A stretch of 64,000 nt of DNA from Nitrospirales bacterium. GTDB taxonomy: Bacteria; Nitrospirota; Nitrospiria; Nitrospirales; UBA8639. Positions 53,113 through 63,867 of this stretch are shown here, one piece after another; within the stretch, counting starts at the first letter, position 1; every line of letters starts with the position of its first letter. The position numbers were made by a program, and so were the translations under genes. The notes below the pieces were generated by a model that saw only the letters and a list, made by a program, of their open reading frames with translations, had not been told where the DNA came from and made no database searches. Location: positions 1-64,000 of the forward strand of contig JAJDBS010000065.1 in the NCBI GenBank assembly GCA_029261235.1. Reading direction: 5' to 3'.

Positions 53113-53331
53113 CTATTTAAACCGATAAGTAATACGTCCGCGCGTTAGATCATATGGAGAAAGTTCCACTGTGACCTTATCCCCAGGCAATATTCGGATG
53201 AAATGCATCCGCATCTTACCTGAAATATGGGCCAATATCTTGTGCCCAGTTTCAAGGCGAACTCGAAACATGGCATTCGGTAATGTTTCCGTCACGGCCC
53301 CTTGCACTTCAATTATATCTTCTTTTCCCAT
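53113..53331 (-). CDS. infA: Translation initiation factor IF-1
   Basis: A 72-residue S1-like OB-fold protein; [37 protein letters not shown] and RITYRFK are the family core and end. Binds the 30S A site during initiation. Lies between map and rpmJ. Confidence 0.97.
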   Translation of the reverse strand: MGKEDIIEVQGAVTETLPNAMFRVRLETGHKILAHISGKMRMHFIRILPGDKVTVELSPYDLTRGRITYRFK

Positions 53332-53355
53332 TAGGAAGGTACCAAGTCTTCTCCT

Positions 53356-54108
53356 CTACACACAAGCGGTAAGAACCCGTGGAGGTCCCTGAGGCTCAAT
53401 GGAGATCGTATGTTCAAAGTGTGCTGAAAGTGAACCGTCACTTGTAACTGCTGTCCACCCATCTTCTAAGACCTTCACACCAGCACCTCCAAGGTTGACC
53501 ATGGGTTCGATAGCCAGAGCCATCCCATGTTTCAAGCGAGGCCCTTGCCCAGGCTTCCCATAATTAGGAACCTGTGGTTCTTCATGTAATTGTCGACCAA
53601 TGCCATGCCCGACAAAATCTCGAACAACAGAAAATCCATGTTGCTCGACATGCGATTGTATGGCGAACGAGATATCTGACAAACGATTCCCAACAACAGC
53701 TTTCTCCAGTCCCTTCGACAAAGCATCTCGGGTGACTTCTATCAGCCGACGAATAGGTTGATCAACTTCACCAACTGAAACAGTTACCGCACCATCTCCA
53801 TAAAACCCCTCCACGATCGCTCCAACATCCAACCCGATAATATCACCTTCATTGAGCACTCGCCGCGACGGGATCCCATGAACAACCTCTTCATTGATAG
53901 ACGCACACAAGCTCTTTGGAAAATTCCTATATCCTTTGAATGCTGGGATACCACCAAGGTCACGAATACAGGTGTTTGTTAATGAATCCAAGTCCAAGGT
54001 CGTCATTCCAGGCTTGAGTTCCTGTATCAATATTTTTTGACATTCCGCCACAATTTTACCAGCTCGAGATATCAGTTCAATCTCTTCAGAAGTTTTCAGA
54101 ATAATCAT
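53356..54108 (-). CDS. map: Methionine aminopeptidase, type I
   Basis: The 250-residue metalloprotease removes the initiator Met. Metal ligands are in GLDVGAIVEGFYGDGAVTV (two Asp), FVGHGIGRQLHEEP (His) and the Glu of AIEPMV plus the late FEHT region. It lacks the N-terminal zinc extension (type Ia). It overlaps adk by four bases (ATGA). Confidence 0.96.
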   Translation of the reverse strand: MIILKTSEEIELISRAGKIVAECQKILIQELKPGMTTLDLDSLTNTCIRDLGGIPAFKGYRNFPKSLCASINEEVVHGIPSRRVLNEGDIIGLDVGAIVEGFYGDGAVTVSVGEVDQPIRRLIEVTRDALSKGLEKAVVGNRLSDISFAIQSHVEQHGFSVVRDFVGHGIGRQLHEEPQVPNYGKPGQGPRLKHGMALAIEPMVNLGGAGVKVLEDGWTAVTSDGSLSAHFEHTISIEPQGPPRVLTACV

Positions 54109-54761
54109 TCTACTCTTGGCTGATCCAAAAGAGCTACTAAACGCCCCTGTACGGCAGAAACTAACCCCGCTCCGTCTAACTCAACAAGAATTTTTTGTGC
54201 TGTATAATATTCAACTAATGGAGCCGTCTGCTCCTGATAAACTGCAAGTCGAGATTCAACAGTTTCCGGTTTGTCATCATTTCGTTGAATCAGGGATTTT
54301 CCACAAACATCACAGACACCATCATTTTGTGGAGGAACAGATTGTAGGTGATAAACAGCTTTGCAATCAGGACAACTTCGTCTCCCACTAATGCGTCGAA
54401 TAATCTCATCGTCAGGCAGGGTAAAATACACCACTCGGTCCAAGACTTTTCCCGTGGAATCTAAATAGCGTGATAGCTGATCAGCCTGAGCCTCTGTTCG
54501 TGGAAATCCATCAAGTAGAAACCCTTCTTTGCATTCAGGTGCAGACAACTTTTCTTCGACAAGACCAACAACAACGGCATCAGGGACTAACTCCCCTCGA
54601 TTCATGTAGCCTTTTGCTTCTTTTCCTAGTTCCGTTTCATTCGCCACACTCTCGCGAAGTAAATCTCCAGTAGACAACTTAGGAATACTATACTTCTGTG
54701 CGCTAAATTCAGCCTGAGTACCTTTGCCTACTCCTGGAGGTCCTAAAAAAATCAATCTCAT
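54105..54761 (-). CDS. adk: Adenylate kinase
   Basis: The 218-residue enzyme has the P-loop GPPGVGKG at 7-14, the DGFPRTEAQA motif and a long LID with four cysteines (CPDC and CDVC), so a zinc-stabilised LID. It equilibrates AMP, ADP and ATP. The start follows the secY stop by four bases. Confidence 0.97.
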   Translation of the reverse strand: MRLIFLGPPGVGKGTQAEFSAQKYSIPKLSTGDLLRESVANETELGKEAKGYMNRGELVPDAVVVGLVEEKLSAPECKEGFLLDGFPRTEAQADQLSRYLDSTGKVLDRVVYFTLPDDEIIRRISGRRSCPDCKAVYHLQSVPPQNDGVCDVCGKSLIQRNDDKPETVESRLAVYQEQTAPLVEYYTAQKILVELDGAGLVSAVQGRLVALLDQPRVE

Positions 54762-54765
54762 ACGG

Positions 54766-56079
54766 CTAGCCGTTTCGGCCTTTCAAGGAACCTTTGCCGA
54801 GAAAACCGTCATAATTTCTCATCAACATATGATTCTCTATTTGCTGAGCTGTATCAAGACCTACGCCAATCACAATGAGCAATGAAGTCCCACCAAAATA
54901 AAATGGCATATTCAACTTATAAATCAGCAATTCTGGTATTACACAAACAATTGCTAGGTAGATGGCTCCAGCAAAAGTAATTCTCGTTAAGACCTTGTAG
55001 ATGAAATCAGCAGTCTTTTGTCCTGGACGAATCCCAGGTATAAAACCACCGTATTTTTTCATATTGTCTGCCATATCGACAGGATTCAATACGACAGCTG
55101 TGTAAAAAAAGCAAAAGAAAATAATAAGTCCTATATATATGAATGTATACAACAACGAGCCCGGTGCTAATTGAGCCCCAATAGATTGAACCCATGGCTC
55201 TTGAATAAAACTCGTAATAGTTGCCGGGAACGCAATAATGGATGATGCAAAAATAGGTGGTATGACGCCAGCCGTATTGATTTTCAATGGAATGTGGGTA
55301 TTTTGCCCTCCATAGACTTTTCGCCCTACAACGCGCTTGGCATATTGAACCGCAATTTTCCGTCGACCACTCTCTAAGAATACGATTGCTGCCATAACGG
55401 CTAGCATCACGAGTGCTAGAAGAATTAAAAGCAATAGGCTTATTTGTCCAATTTTGTATAATTCAAAAGTTTGGACAATTGCTCCTGGCAAGCTGGCGAC
55501 AATTCCCGAAAAAATGATAAGCGAAATTCCATTCCCAACACCCCGTTCAGTAATTTGTTCACCCAGCCACATGAGGAAGGCTGTACCAGCAACCAATGTA
55601 ATTACCGTCATAAATCTAAAGGGCCATCCAGGATCAAGCACGAAAGCACCTTCATTCATGCCTTCGAGGCCAAGAGCAATCCCAAATCCCTGAATAAACG
55701 CAATGACGATAGTTCCATAACGAGTATATTGAATAATAGCTTTTCTGCCTCGTTCACCTTCTTTTGCTAATTTGGAGAGATGGGGGACAACAACGGTAAG
55801 GAGCTGAAGAATAATTGACGCGCTTATATAGGGCATGATGCCCAACGCAAAAATTGTCAGTCTTGATAAAGCTCCACCGGAGAAAATATCAAGAAAGCCC
55901 ATAAGGGCTCCGCCGCGCTCTGTGAGGAATTTAAATAGTTCCTCATTGTTAATGCCCGGCGTCGGAACATGTGCTCCTATCCGGTACACTGCTAACATAG
56001 CTAGGGTAAAAAGAACCCTACTCCGTAACTCTGGTATTTTGAAAATGTTTTGAAGGCTCGTTACAAGCCGTTCAAGCAC
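54766..56079 (-). CDS. secY: Protein translocase subunit SecY
   Basis: The 437-residue channel has ten membrane helices; recognisable are [24 protein letters not shown] (helix 1), the plug segment with [23 protein letters not shown], and [21 protein letters not shown] before helix 9. Main Sec pore in the inner membrane; needed for the signal peptides seen in the sorting-tail proteins. It overlaps rplO by eight bases. Confidence 0.97.
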   Translation of the reverse strand: MLERLVTSLQNIFKIPELRSRVLFTLAMLAVYRIGAHVPTPGINNEELFKFLTERGGALMGFLDIFSGGALSRLTIFALGIMPYISASIILQLLTVVVPHLSKLAKEGERGRKAIIQYTRYGTIVIAFIQGFGIALGLEGMNEGAFVLDPGWPFRFMTVITLVAGTAFLMWLGEQITERGVGNGISLIIFSGIVASLPGAIVQTFELYKIGQISLLLLILLALVMLAVMAAIVFLESGRRKIAVQYAKRVVGRKVYGGQNTHIPLKINTAGVIPPIFASSIIAFPATITSFIQEPWVQSIGAQLAPGSLLYTFIYIGLIIFFCFFYTAVVLNPVDMADNMKKYGGFIPGIRPGQKTADFIYKVLTRITFAGAIYLAIVCVIPELLIYKLNMPFYFGGTSLLIVIGVGLDTAQQIENHMLMRNYDGFLGKGSLKGRNG

Positions 56080-56521
56080 GACCGATCACCTTAGCCTGCC
56101 CACCTGCACTCTCAATCTTCTGTTTAGCTGATTCACTGAACTTATGTGCTTCGATAACGAGTGGACGGCTTATATCACCTTCTCCGAGAATTTTAACACG
56201 AGCATTTCTGCCCTTCAACATGCCCAAGTCCCTGAAAACGGTAGGATTAAATTCTGTAGTACGCTCTAATGAAGCTAACGTTTGAATATTTACAATAGTA
56301 TATTCAATTCGAAAAATATTCGTAAAGCCGCGCTTAGGCAAACGACGAGCAAGAGGCATCTGTCCGCCTTCAAAACCTGCCATATTAGCGCGACCAGCAC
56401 GTGCGAGTAGACCCTTATGGCCTTTTCCGGAAGTCTTTCCAAAACCAGAACCTGGCCCACGGCCAAGTCTCTTTTTTTTCTTTGTTGAACCAGGAAACGG
56501 ATGTAAATCGTGCAGTTTCAT
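56072..56521 (-). CDS. rplO: 50S ribosomal protein L15
   Basis: The 149-residue product starts [26 protein letters not shown] and contains [14 protein letters not shown], both L15 hallmarks. It overlaps rpmD by four bases and secY by eight. Confidence 0.97.
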   Translation of the reverse strand: MKLHDLHPFPGSTKKKKRLGRGPGSGFGKTSGKGHKGLLARAGRANMAGFEGGQMPLARRLPKRGFTNIFRIEYTIVNIQTLASLERTTEFNPTVFRDLGMLKGRNARVKILGEGDISRPLVIEAHKFSESAKQKIESAGGQAKVIGRA

Positions 56522-56706
56522 GAGCCGGAAACCTCTATAAGATGGCGAACTTTATTAACTAAACCACGAACTTGAGCAGTATCTGGTCGCGTAACGGTTT
56601 GGCCAATTTTCCGCAAACCCAAACCTCTAACAACAAGACGCATTTTTACTGGATGCCCAATTAGGCTCCGTTTTAACTTTATTGACAACTGAGATGGGTT
56701 GGACAT
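56518..56706 (-). CDS. rpmD: 50S ribosomal protein L30
   Basis: A 62-residue L30 with LSIKLKRSLIGHPVKMRLVVRGLGLRKIGQTV. ATG 56706 is chosen; a GTG six codons upstream is possible. Between rpsE and rplO, as usual. Confidence 0.95.
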   Translation of the reverse strand: MSNPSQLSIKLKRSLIGHPVKMRLVVRGLGLRKIGQTVTRPDTAQVRGLVNKVRHLIEVSGS

Positions 56707-56742
56707 ATCCGACTCTAACCTCACAAATTCTTCAACAGTGTT

Positions 56743-57237
56743 TTACTCGTCAATATCAATAGGGGCTTGTCTCATCGCTCTAACTTCTTTCGGGTCACGT
56801 AGCTGCCGAAGACCCTGAATTGTTGCCCGTACTGCATTAAAAGGGTTCCCTCTCCCCAATGTCTTAGCTACAACATTCTTAGCCCCTGCCACTTCTAACA
56901 AGGAACGAACGGCACCACCGGCAATTATCCCAGTTCCTTGTTTGGCGGGTTTCAATAAAATATGTTCACCGCCAAAACGACCATGCACCTCATGAGGAAT
57001 AGAAGTCGAATTCAGTGGAATTCGTATGAGGTTTTTTTTCGCATGCTCAACGGCTTTGGCAATAGCAGATGGTACTTCAGCTGCCTTCCCTTTCCCGACA
57101 CCGACCCAGCCCTCTCCATCACCAACAACAACAAGGGCAGAGAAGGAAAACCGCTTCCCACCTTTTACGACCTTGGCCACGCGGTTGATTACCACGGGCT
57201 TGTCCTTTAAATTAAGTGCTTCAACATTGACCCTCAC
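56743..57237 (-). CDS. rpsE: 30S ribosomal protein S5
   Basis: The 164-residue product has INRVAKVVKGGKRFSFSALVVVGD (double-stranded-RNA-binding N-domain) and the C-terminal GTGIIAGGAVRSLLEVAGAKNVVAK. Starts with GTG. Role in translational fidelity. Confidence 0.97.
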   Translation of the reverse strand: MRVNVEALNLKDKPVVINRVAKVVKGGKRFSFSALVVVGDGEGWVGVGKGKAAEVPSAIAKAVEHAKKNLIRIPLNSTSIPHEVHGRFGGEHILLKPAKQGTGIIAGGAVRSLLEVAGAKNVVAKTLGRGNPFNAVRATIQGLRQLRDPKEVRAMRQAPIDIDE

Positions 57238-57281
57238 AAGCGTGGATCCTTCCCTTCCTCAAAATTTGGGAATAGGCAACA

Positions 57282-57647
57282 TTAGAATTTTAATCCAGCA
57301 GAACGCGCAGCGTCAGCCAGGGCTTTTACGCGACCGTGAAACAATCTCCCACCACGGTCAAACACAACTAATTCAACAGGAATTGCCTTTGCACGCTCAG
57401 CAAGAGTTTGTCCAACCAACTTTGCAGCTTCTATGCTCCCGCTCGACTTAATAAGGTCCCTCAATCCTGGATCACAGGTTGAAGCAGAAACGAGCGTTCT
57501 TCCAGCAACATCATCAATAATCTGCGCATAAATATGAGCATTGCTTCGAAACACACTTAAACGTGGACGTGAAGACAAACCAACAATACGAAGACGAACC
57601 CTTCGACTCCGCTTACCTAGCCTTTTTCGTTTCTCTGAAATATTCAC
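57282..57647 (-). CDS. rplR: 50S ribosomal protein L18
   Basis: The 121-residue product has [29 protein letters not shown] and ends [19 protein letters not shown], the L18 pattern. Binds 5S rRNA with L5. Lies between rplF and rpsE. Confidence 0.97.
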   Translation of the reverse strand: MNISEKRKRLGKRSRRVRLRIVGLSSRPRLSVFRSNAHIYAQIIDDVAGRTLVSASTCDPGLRDLIKSSGSIEAAKLVGQTLAERAKAIPVELVVFDRGGRLFHGRVKALADAARSAGLKF

Positions 57648-57656
57648 AAGTACACC

Positions 57657-58196
57657 CTATTTTTTCCCAGCCTTGCCGGCTTTTTTCCGAAGTACTTCAC
57701 CAACATACTTAATACCTTTATGCTTATACACATCAGGAATCTTCAACTCTCGGATTTGTGCCGCAAGCTGTGAAACCACACGCTTATCAATACCTTTAAG
57801 AGAAATCAAGGTTTGCTTATCGACTAAAGCTTCAACGCCTTGTGGCACCTGAAGAGAGACAGGATGAGCATACCCAAGAGTAAAACTCAACGCGTCCCCT
57901 TGGACTTGCGCTCGATAACCCACTCCCATCACTTCTAGTGATCTCTGGTAACCTTCTTTGACCCCTACTATCTGATTTGCAATTTCAGCTCTCGTTAAAC
58001 CGTGCATGGCTCTCAACTTCGCAGTATCTGTTTCTCGTGTAAGCGAAACTGTGCCACTGCCAATTTCAGCTTGAATACCTGGATAGAGCTTCCAGCTTAG
58101 TTCCCCCAAAGGCCCCTTTACGGTGACTTTGGCATTATCAACCTTTACCTCAACTCCTGATGGAATTGATATGGGCTTTCGTCCAATCCTTGACAT
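57657..58196 (-). CDS. rplF: 50S ribosomal protein L6
   Basis: The 179-residue product begins MSRIGRKPISIPSGVEV, contains VTVKGPLGEL and ends PDVYKHKGIKYVGEVLRKKAGKAGKK, all L6 features. Two alpha/beta domains near the stalk base. Confidence 0.97.
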   Translation of the reverse strand: MSRIGRKPISIPSGVEVKVDNAKVTVKGPLGELSWKLYPGIQAEIGSGTVSLTRETDTAKLRAMHGLTRAEIANQIVGVKEGYQRSLEVMGVGYRAQVQGDALSFTLGYAHPVSLQVPQGVEALVDKQTLISLKGIDKRVVSQLAAQIRELKIPDVYKHKGIKYVGEVLRKKAGKAGKK

Positions 58197-58246
58197 GATT
58201 ATCCTATAATTTCATTGAGAATAAGTAAGTCTAGCCTAAAAGAGCC

Positions 58247-58651
58247 CTACCATACATGGCATAAAACTTCGCCACCAACTTGTTTGATACGGCACTCCTC
58301 ATCAGTCAACATACCTTGATCGGTAGTCAGGATGGCCACACCTAGACCATTCATCACCTTTGGAATCTCATTTTTCCCAGCATACACCCTGCAGCCAGGT
58401 TTACTAATTCTTTTAATGCCTGTAATAAATGACTGCTTTTGACGTCCTGGAACATAACGCAGTGCAACCTGCAAAGTCGGGTGAGTTTCTGTCGTAATTG
58501 GTTGAAAGTCCTTAATAAATCCCTCTTTCTTAAAGATCTTAAGGATTTCACCCTTTACTCGAGATGCCGGCATCTTGACCAAATCGTGACCCCGACCTCC
58601 AGCATTTTTTATACGAACAAATAAATCCGCAATCGGATCAGTCATCGACAT
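58247..58651 (-). CDS. rpsH: 30S ribosomal protein S8
   Basis: The 134-residue product has TDPIADLFVRIKNA at the start and VLTTDQGMLTDEE-type ending (ILTTDQGMLTDEECRIKQVGGEVLCHVW). ATG 58645 is an alternative start. In E. coli S8 represses the spc operon. Confidence 0.97.
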   Translation of the reverse strand: MSMTDPIADLFVRIKNAGGRGHDLVKMPASRVKGEILKIFKKEGFIKDFQPITTETHPTLQVALRYVPGRQKQSFITGIKRISKPGCRVYAGKNEIPKVMNGLGVAILTTDQGMLTDEECRIKQVGGEVLCHVW

Positions 58652-58716
58652 AATTCAAAACCTTTTCAAAATAATCTTGTTAATTATATAACTTACTCGT
58701 CTCACAGGCGTTTTCG

Positions 58717-58902
58717 CTACCAACTCGATTTCGTTACCCCAGGAATATCTCCCCGTAAACTCAGGAGACGGAAACAGATCCTGCACAGACGAAACCTTCT
58801 CAAAAATCCTCGTACCCGCCCACACAATGGGCACCGATTATATTGCTGGCAAGGAAATTTAGGTTCTCGCTTCGCTTTATTCTTAAGAGCTAACCTTGAC
58901 AC
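58717..58902 (-). CDS. rpsN: 30S ribosomal protein S14, zinc-binding type
   Basis: A 61-residue short S14 (type Z) with [14 protein letters not shown] and [22 protein letters not shown]: two CxxC pairs for zinc. GTG start behind AGGAG. Between rplE and rpsH. Confidence 0.96.
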   Translation of the reverse strand: MSRLALKNKAKREPKFPCQQYNRCPLCGRVRGFLRRFRLCRICFRLLSLRGDIPGVTKSSW

Positions 58903-58920
58903 TGACGCTCCTTTCCTCTG

Positions 58921-59547
58921 TTAGGATGCGCGGAAAGGCATCCCTAAATGAGTCAACAAAGCCTTTGCTTCGTCGTTCCGCTTGGCTGTCGTTACAAATG
59001 TTATATCCATGCCATGAATAGAGGCTATGTCATCATACTTAATTTCAGGAAAGGTCAATTGCTCCTTCAAACCTAACGTATAATTCCCGCGTCCATCAAA
59101 TGCCTTGGGTGATATTCCGCGAAAATCACGAATACGAGGCAATGCCACAGCAATTAATCTATCCATAAACTCATGCATCTGCGTACCACGCAAAGTGACC
59201 TTAACTCCGATTGGCACACCTTCTCTTAGCTTAAATCCAGCTATAGCTTTTTTTGCCTTTGTGAGAACTGGTTTTTGACCAGTAATCTGTTCAAGTTCAG
59301 TAGCAGCACTTTCTAATAATTTTACGTTTTGAACCGCTTCCCCCATCCCAACATTCAGAACAATGCGTTCAACACGCGGAACTTGCATCGGGTTTTTGTA
59401 GCTAAACTCCTTGATCATAGCCGGCAAAACTTTTTCTCTGAATAAGACTTTAAGCCTAGGCGAATAATCTTTAGGTCTAACTGAAGAAGATTTCACCTTC
59501 TTCTCCTTCGATGCATCAACATCCTTTGCTGAGGCCTTTGACTTCAT
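58921..59547 (-). CDS. rplE: 50S ribosomal protein L5 with N-terminal extension
   Basis: The 208-residue protein contains the L5 core ([60 protein letters not shown]). About 30 residues at the start, rich in Lys, Ser and Ala, exceed the usual 180-residue length. The ATG overlaps the rplX stop as TAATG, which supports this start. Confidence 0.96.
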   Translation of the reverse strand: MKSKASAKDVDASKEKKVKSSSVRPKDYSPRLKVLFREKVLPAMIKEFSYKNPMQVPRVERIVLNVGMGEAVQNVKLLESAATELEQITGQKPVLTKAKKAIAGFKLREGVPIGVKVTLRGTQMHEFMDRLIAVALPRIRDFRGISPKAFDGRGNYTLGLKEQLTFPEIKYDDIASIHGMDITFVTTAKRNDEAKALLTHLGMPFRAS

Positions 59548-59879
59548 TAGCTTTTATCCAATACTTCAGTTGGAGCTTTTTGATAAACTCTGACCTTTCG
59601 GCCATCATCAAATATTTTCATGTTCACACGTGATGGCTTCTGTATAGACTCGCAGTACGCCATTACATTAGAAATGTGGATCGAACCCTCTCGCTCAAGA
59701 ATACCGCCTTGCTTATTCTTTGCATTCGGCTTGGTATGGCGCTTCACAACATTAAGCTTTTCAACGGTAACACGACCACCATCGGTCAACACTTGCAAAA
59801 CTTTCCCGGTCTTGCCGCGCTCTTTACCGGCGATCACCATGACCATGTCACCTTTTTTTATTCTAAATTTTTCACCCAT
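59547..59879 (-). CDS. rplX: 50S ribosomal protein L24
   Basis: The 110-residue product has [27 protein letters not shown] (KOW motif) and [10 protein letters not shown], the L24 pattern. It follows rplN by 11 bases. Confidence 0.97.
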   Translation of the reverse strand: MGEKFRIKKGDMVMVIAGKERGKTGKVLQVLTDGGRVTVEKLNVVKRHTKPNAKNKQGGILEREGSIHISNVMAYCESIQKPSRVNMKIFDDGRKVRVYQKAPTEVLDKS

Positions 59880-59890
59880 CGATTTTTGTC

Positions 59891-60259
59891 CTAAATTACT
59901 TCCGGGGCTAATGAGATAATCTTCATATATTTCTTCTTACGTAACTCTCTGGCAACAGGCCCAAATATCCTTGATCCAACGGGGTCACCCTTGGCATCCA
60001 CTAATACACAGGCATTCTTGTCAAATTTGATATGCGAGCCATCAGCACGACGAGAGCCTTTTTTTGTTCGCACAATCACGGCCTTCATCACATCGCCCTT
60101 TTTAACGGACGCCCTAGGAATAGCTTCCCGCACTGACACAACGATCAAATCCCCCAAAGACGCATACCGTCGTCTGGTACCACCCAAGACGTGAAAGCAT
60201 CTTACACTTTTAGCACCTGAATTATCTGCAACATCAAGGTAAGAATAATTTTGTATCAT
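59891..60259 (-). CDS. rplN: 50S ribosomal protein L14
   Basis: The 122-residue product begins [24 protein letters not shown] and ends [17 protein letters not shown], both L14 hallmarks. Binds 23S rRNA near the subunit interface. Confidence 0.97.
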   Translation of the reverse strand: MIQNYSYLDVADNSGAKSVRCFHVLGGTRRRYASLGDLIVVSVREAIPRASVKKGDVMKAVIVRTKKGSRRADGSHIKFDKNACVLVDAKGDPVGSRIFGPVARELRKKKYMKIISLAPEVI

Positions 60260-60329
60260 GAATTATCTTTCCATCCTACAACCAAATGAAACCGTATAAC
60301 GGACAAAGACCCATTACAAAAAACTAAAT

Positions 60330-60578
60330 TTAACAAATTTCTGACACCCGCCAAGACTTATCCTTGCTAATAGGACGACCGTATACAATCTTTACTTGGT
60401 CTCCTATCTTGCACTCGCCTTTTTCGTCATGCACTTTCATTTTCGTCTTCCTCCTAAGTACTTTTCCATATAAAGCATGACGATTGATTCGAACAACCTC
60501 AACTACAACGGTTTTTTGCATTTTGTTACCAACTACTTTTCCCGTTAGCGAGCGAGGCACTGATCTTTCTTGTGTCAT
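60330..60578 (-). CDS. rpsQ: 30S ribosomal protein S17
   Basis: The 82-residue OB-fold protein has RSLTGKVVGNKMQKTVVVEV and KVHDEKGECKIGDQVKI. Between rpmC and rplN, with a 70-base gap before rplN. Confidence 0.96.
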   Translation of the reverse strand: MTQERSVPRSLTGKVVGNKMQKTVVVEVVRINRHALYGKVLRRKTKMKVHDEKGECKIGDQVKIVYGRPISKDKSWRVSEIC

Positions 60579-60611
60579 AAATTAATTACTTTCCAGAAAT
60601 AACAACAATCT

Positions 60612-60800
60612 TCAAATGCTTTTTTGACGAAGTACAGTATGAACACGAGCAATATTTCGTTTGGCCTCGCGAATACGCATCGGGTTTTCAATACGACCCA
60701 TGGCAAGCTGGCTTCGAAAGTGAAAAAGCTCCTGCTTTAATTGGCTGATTTTTTCTACTAACTCAGTTTTTTCTAATTTATTTAATTCTGCAATTTCCAT
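60612..60800 (-). CDS. rpmC: 50S ribosomal protein L29
   Basis: A helical 62-residue protein with ELNKLEKTELVEKISQLKQELFHFRSQLAMGRIENPMRIREAKRNIARVHTVL pattern, the L29 coiled pair. Three ATGs in tandem follow AAGGG; the third is best spaced. Its upstream region overlaps rplP. Confidence 0.95.
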   Translation of the reverse strand: MEIAELNKLEKTELVEKISQLKQELFHFRSQLAMGRIENPMRIREAKRNIARVHTVLRQKSI

Positions 60801-60816
60801 CATCATTCCCTTGGAA

Positions 60817-61239
60817 CTATAGAACTGGTATTTCTCCACGAACAACAAATTTTGTTGCCATGGGTAGCTTGTGACCAGCTAAACGAAAAGCCTCTTCCGC
60901 TACGTCTTTAGTCACATCATCCATCTCGAACAGAATCCTACCGAGCTTTATCACCGCAACCCAATACTCAGGATTACCCTTTCCCTTACCCATTCTTACC
61001 TCAGCAGGCTTCTTTGTAATAGGCTTGTCAGGAAAAATCCTTGTCCAGATACGCCCGCCACGCTTTACGTAACGAGTCATAGCAATACGGGCTGCCTCAA
61101 TTTGCCTAGCCGTAATCCTGCCAGGCTCCATAGCTTTAAGCCCATAGAGACCATGAGAGACTTCCCCACCTCGGTAAGCCTTCCCACGCATTCGACCCTT
61201 TTGTACTTTACGAAACTTTATGCGTTTCGGCGCTAGCAT
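60817..61239 (-). CDS. rplP: 50S ribosomal protein L16
   Basis: The 140-residue product starts [21 protein letters not shown] and contains [28 protein letters not shown], unmistakable L16. It organises the tRNA sites of the large subunit. Confidence 0.97.
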   Translation of the reverse strand: MLAPKRIKFRKVQKGRMRGKAYRGGEVSHGLYGLKAMEPGRITARQIEAARIAMTRYVKRGGRIWTRIFPDKPITKKPAEVRMGKGKGNPEYWVAVIKLGRILFEMDDVTKDVAEEAFRLAGHKLPMATKFVVRGEIPVL

Positions 61240-61274
61240 TAGTCTTAATTCTCCGGTTCTGAGTTAAGGTATAA

Positions 61275-61940
61275 TTACAGAAATCCAAGTGACGGTTCAG
61301 ATTTTTCCAGTGAAGGAATCTTTGCATCCCCTTTGTAAATCCACGCCTTAACCCCAATTTGTCCCATTGCTGTCTTGGCTTCCGCAAAACCATATTCCAC
61401 ATCTGCACGCAAAGTATGAAGCGGAACACGACCCTCGCGATACCATTCCGTCCTGGCAATTTCATGCCCACCCAAACGCCCGGCACACATCACCTTAATT
61501 CCCAAAGCACCAAGCCGCGTAGCCGAAGCCATACTTCGCTTTAAGGCTCGACGGAAAGAAACACGCTTCTCCAACTGAGTCGCAATATTTTCAGCCACAA
61601 GCTGGGCATCTATTTCAGGCTTCTTTATTTCCTTCACAGTGACAAAGACTTCGTTGCCATGCTCCTTTTCGAGAAAAGCCTTCAGCTTGTCAACCTCTGC
61701 CCCCTTTCGACCAATAATAATTCCTGGTCGAGCAGTATTAATGATTAATTTCAATTGATTTCCCGAGCGCTCAATCTCAACACTTGAAATTCCAGCATGA
61801 TAAAGTCGCTTCTTCACTAAGCTTCTAATAGACAAATCCTGATGCAAGAGCTTCGCATAGTCTTTCTTTGCATACCATCGTGAACGCCACGTTCTGGTAT
61901 AACCTAACCTAAAACCATAAGGATGAGTCTTCTGGCCCAT
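61275..61940 (-). CDS. rpsC: 30S ribosomal protein S3
   Basis: The 221-residue product begins [24 protein letters not shown]; the KH domain carries [17 protein letters not shown], and the C-domain [31 protein letters not shown]. mRNA entry-site protein. Confidence 0.97.
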   Translation of the reverse strand: MGQKTHPYGFRLGYTRTWRSRWYAKKDYAKLLHQDLSIRSLVKKRLYHAGISSVEIERSGNQLKLIINTARPGIIIGRKGAEVDKLKAFLEKEHGNEVFVTVKEIKKPEIDAQLVAENIATQLEKRVSFRRALKRSMASATRLGALGIKVMCAGRLGGHEIARTEWYREGRVPLHTLRADVEYGFAEAKTAMGQIGVKAWIYKGDAKIPSLEKSEPSLGFL

Positions 61941-61990
61941 AAATCGCGCTCCCTCAACTATCCCATCACAGGAATAGCTATCATACGTCT

Positions 61991-62329
61991 TTAATTAACA
62001 GGACTAACTACAATAGTAATGTGACTTGTTCGCTTTTTTATCGGGCTCGCTCTGCCCATTGCGCGGGGCTGAAAACGCTTGAGAACAGGACCACCATCTA
62101 CATAGGCCCTTGACACCCTCAAACCGTCTGCCTCACCTAATTCCCTCAGTCCTGCATTGGCGACTGCTGAAGACAGCAACTGCTCAACAACCCTAGCGGC
62201 TGCGCGAGGAGTAAACTTCAAGAGAGCCAATGCTTCCGCAGCGTTCCTCCCACGCACCATATCGACAATCAACCTTGCCTTGCGCGGGGTCATTCTTACA
62301 TGCCTCAAAATTGCTCTTGCTTCACCCAT
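61991..62329 (-). CDS. rplV: 50S ribosomal protein L22
   Basis: The 112-residue product has [34 protein letters not shown] and the tunnel loop near [30 protein letters not shown]. Macrolide-exit-tunnel protein. Confidence 0.97.
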   Translation of the reverse strand: MGEARAILRHVRMTPRKARLIVDMVRGRNAAEALALLKFTPRAAARVVEQLLSSAVANAGLRELGEADGLRVSRAYVDGGPVLKRFQPRAMGRASPIKKRTSHITIVVSPVN

Positions 62330-62383
62330 ATAAAGCTCTAATCTTTCAATTTCTAAAAACTAGAATACACAATTTCCAATTGA

Positions 62384-62671
62384 CTACTTTAATGCAACAC
62401 CCTTTTCACTCCGTGCTGCGCTGTGACCTCTGAAATAACGCGTCGGAGCAAATTCTCCCAATTTATGACCTACCATGTTATCGCTGATGAACACTGGAAT
62501 AAATTTCTTTCCATTGTGAACAGCAAAGGTGAGCCCAATCATATCTGGAGTCACCGTGGAACGACGAGACCATGTTTTAATAACTTTTGACTCTCCTGAA
62601 TCACGAGCCTTCTCAACTTTCTTGAGAAGGTGATCATCAATAAATGGTCCCTTATGAATTGACCTAGGCAT
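62384..62671 (-). CDS. rpsS: 30S ribosomal protein S19
   Basis: The 95-residue product begins [20 protein letters not shown] and has [24 protein letters not shown] and [16 protein letters not shown]. Head protein of the 30S subunit. Confidence 0.97.
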   Translation of the reverse strand: MPRSIHKGPFIDDHLLKKVEKARDSGESKVIKTWSRRSTVTPDMIGLTFAVHNGKKFIPVFISDNMVGHKLGEFAPTRYFRGHSAARSEKGVALK

Positions 62672-62685
62672 CGTCTCCCCCTAAT

Positions 62686-63525
62686 CTAACGGGATTTTTT
62701 CTTTCGACTAGCAATAATGTAGCGTGAACTTTGATTTCTTGGCTTTCTCGTCTTAAAGCCCTTCGCCGGCTGTCCCCAAGGAGAAACAGGATGCGGGTTA
62801 CCAGCACCAGCCTTTCCCTCGCCACCACCGTGCGGATGATCAACAGGATTCATGACAACACCACGGACATGTGGCTTCTTACCAAGCCATCGAGAACGTC
62901 CTGCTTTCCCCACAGAAACGTTTCCATGATCTTGGTTTCCAACTTGCCCAATCGTCGCCAAGCAAGTCCCTAGAATTTTTCGCATTTCCCCAGAGGCCAA
63001 CCTAATTTGTACATAACCCCCGTCTCGCCCCATAACCTGCGCTGACACACCGGCGCTTCGCGCCAATTGCGCACCCTTCCCAGGCTTTAATTCAATATTA
63101 TGAATCACAACTCCCAACGGAACCTCCATAATGGGCATTGCATTACCAGGCCTCACATCACTCCGAGAGCCAGACTGAACAGAATCACCCACCGCCAGAC
63201 CCTGAGGAGCTAAGATATACCTTTTTTCTCCATCTGCATAATGCAATAATGCAATACGAGCAGTTCGATTAGGATCATATTCAATAGTAGCAACCTTAGC
63301 GGGAACACTAACCTTATCTCTCTTGAAATCAATTTGTCGGTACCGCCGCTTGTGCCCTCCACCCCTAAAACGAACAGTTACGCGCCCCCTATTATTTCTC
63401 CCACCCGTAGCAGAGATAGTTTTAGTCAAACTCTTCTCAGGCTTGTTAGGGGCTAGGCCGTCGTTAATGACAGCTGTCATTCCACGTCGACCAGGAGATG
63501 TTGGCTTATAGACTTTTATAGGCAT
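62686..63525 (-). CDS. rplB: 50S ribosomal protein L2
   Basis: The 279-residue product has [30 protein letters not shown]-like [21 protein letters not shown] and the peptidyl-transferase loop [16 protein letters not shown] with its conserved histidine. Next to rpsS by 15 bases. Confidence 0.98.
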   Translation of the reverse strand: MPIKVYKPTSPGRRGMTAVINDGLAPNKPEKSLTKTISATGGRNNRGRVTVRFRGGGHKRRYRQIDFKRDKVSVPAKVATIEYDPNRTARIALLHYADGEKRYILAPQGLAVGDSVQSGSRSDVRPGNAMPIMEVPLGVVIHNIELKPGKGAQLARSAGVSAQVMGRDGGYVQIRLASGEMRKILGTCLATIGQVGNQDHGNVSVGKAGRSRWLGKKPHVRGVVMNPVDHPHGGGEGKAGAGNPHPVSPWGQPAKGFKTRKPRNQSSRYIIASRKKKSR

Positions 63526-63578
63526 AGGAAATCTTCCCTCAGATAAAAACTCGCAATATTTATTACAGACACCACCGA

Positions 63579-63866
63579 TTATGCAGTTTCATACAATTCC
63601 ATTTTTTCACCAGCCTTCAAAGTTACCAAGGCCTTGCGCCAATCAGATCTTCTCCCCAAAAAACGTCCTTGCCTCTTCATTTTCCCACGAACATTCATAA
63701 CATTCACAGAGGCAACCTTAACACTAAAAACCTTCTCCACCGCTCGACGAATTTCGATCCGCGTAGCTTTCACATGAACCGCAAAAGCCACGGCATTTTT
63801 TATTTCACGAATGGTGGTTATTTTTTCTGTCAATAAAGGACGTATCAAGACATCATAAGGATTCAT
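63579..63866 (-). CDS. rplW: 50S ribosomal protein L23
   Basis: The product (95 residues) starts [16 protein letters not shown] and has [36 protein letters not shown], the L23 pattern. ATG 63866 is used because it lies one base after the rplD stop; the open frame further upstream belongs to rplD territory. Exit-tunnel docking site for trigger factor. Confidence 0.96.
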   Translation of the reverse strand: MNPYDVLIRPLLTEKITTIREIKNAVAFAVHVKATRIEIRRAVEKVFSVKVASVNVMNVRGKMKRQGRFLGRRSDWRKALVTLKAGEKMELYETA

Positions 63867-63867
63867 A

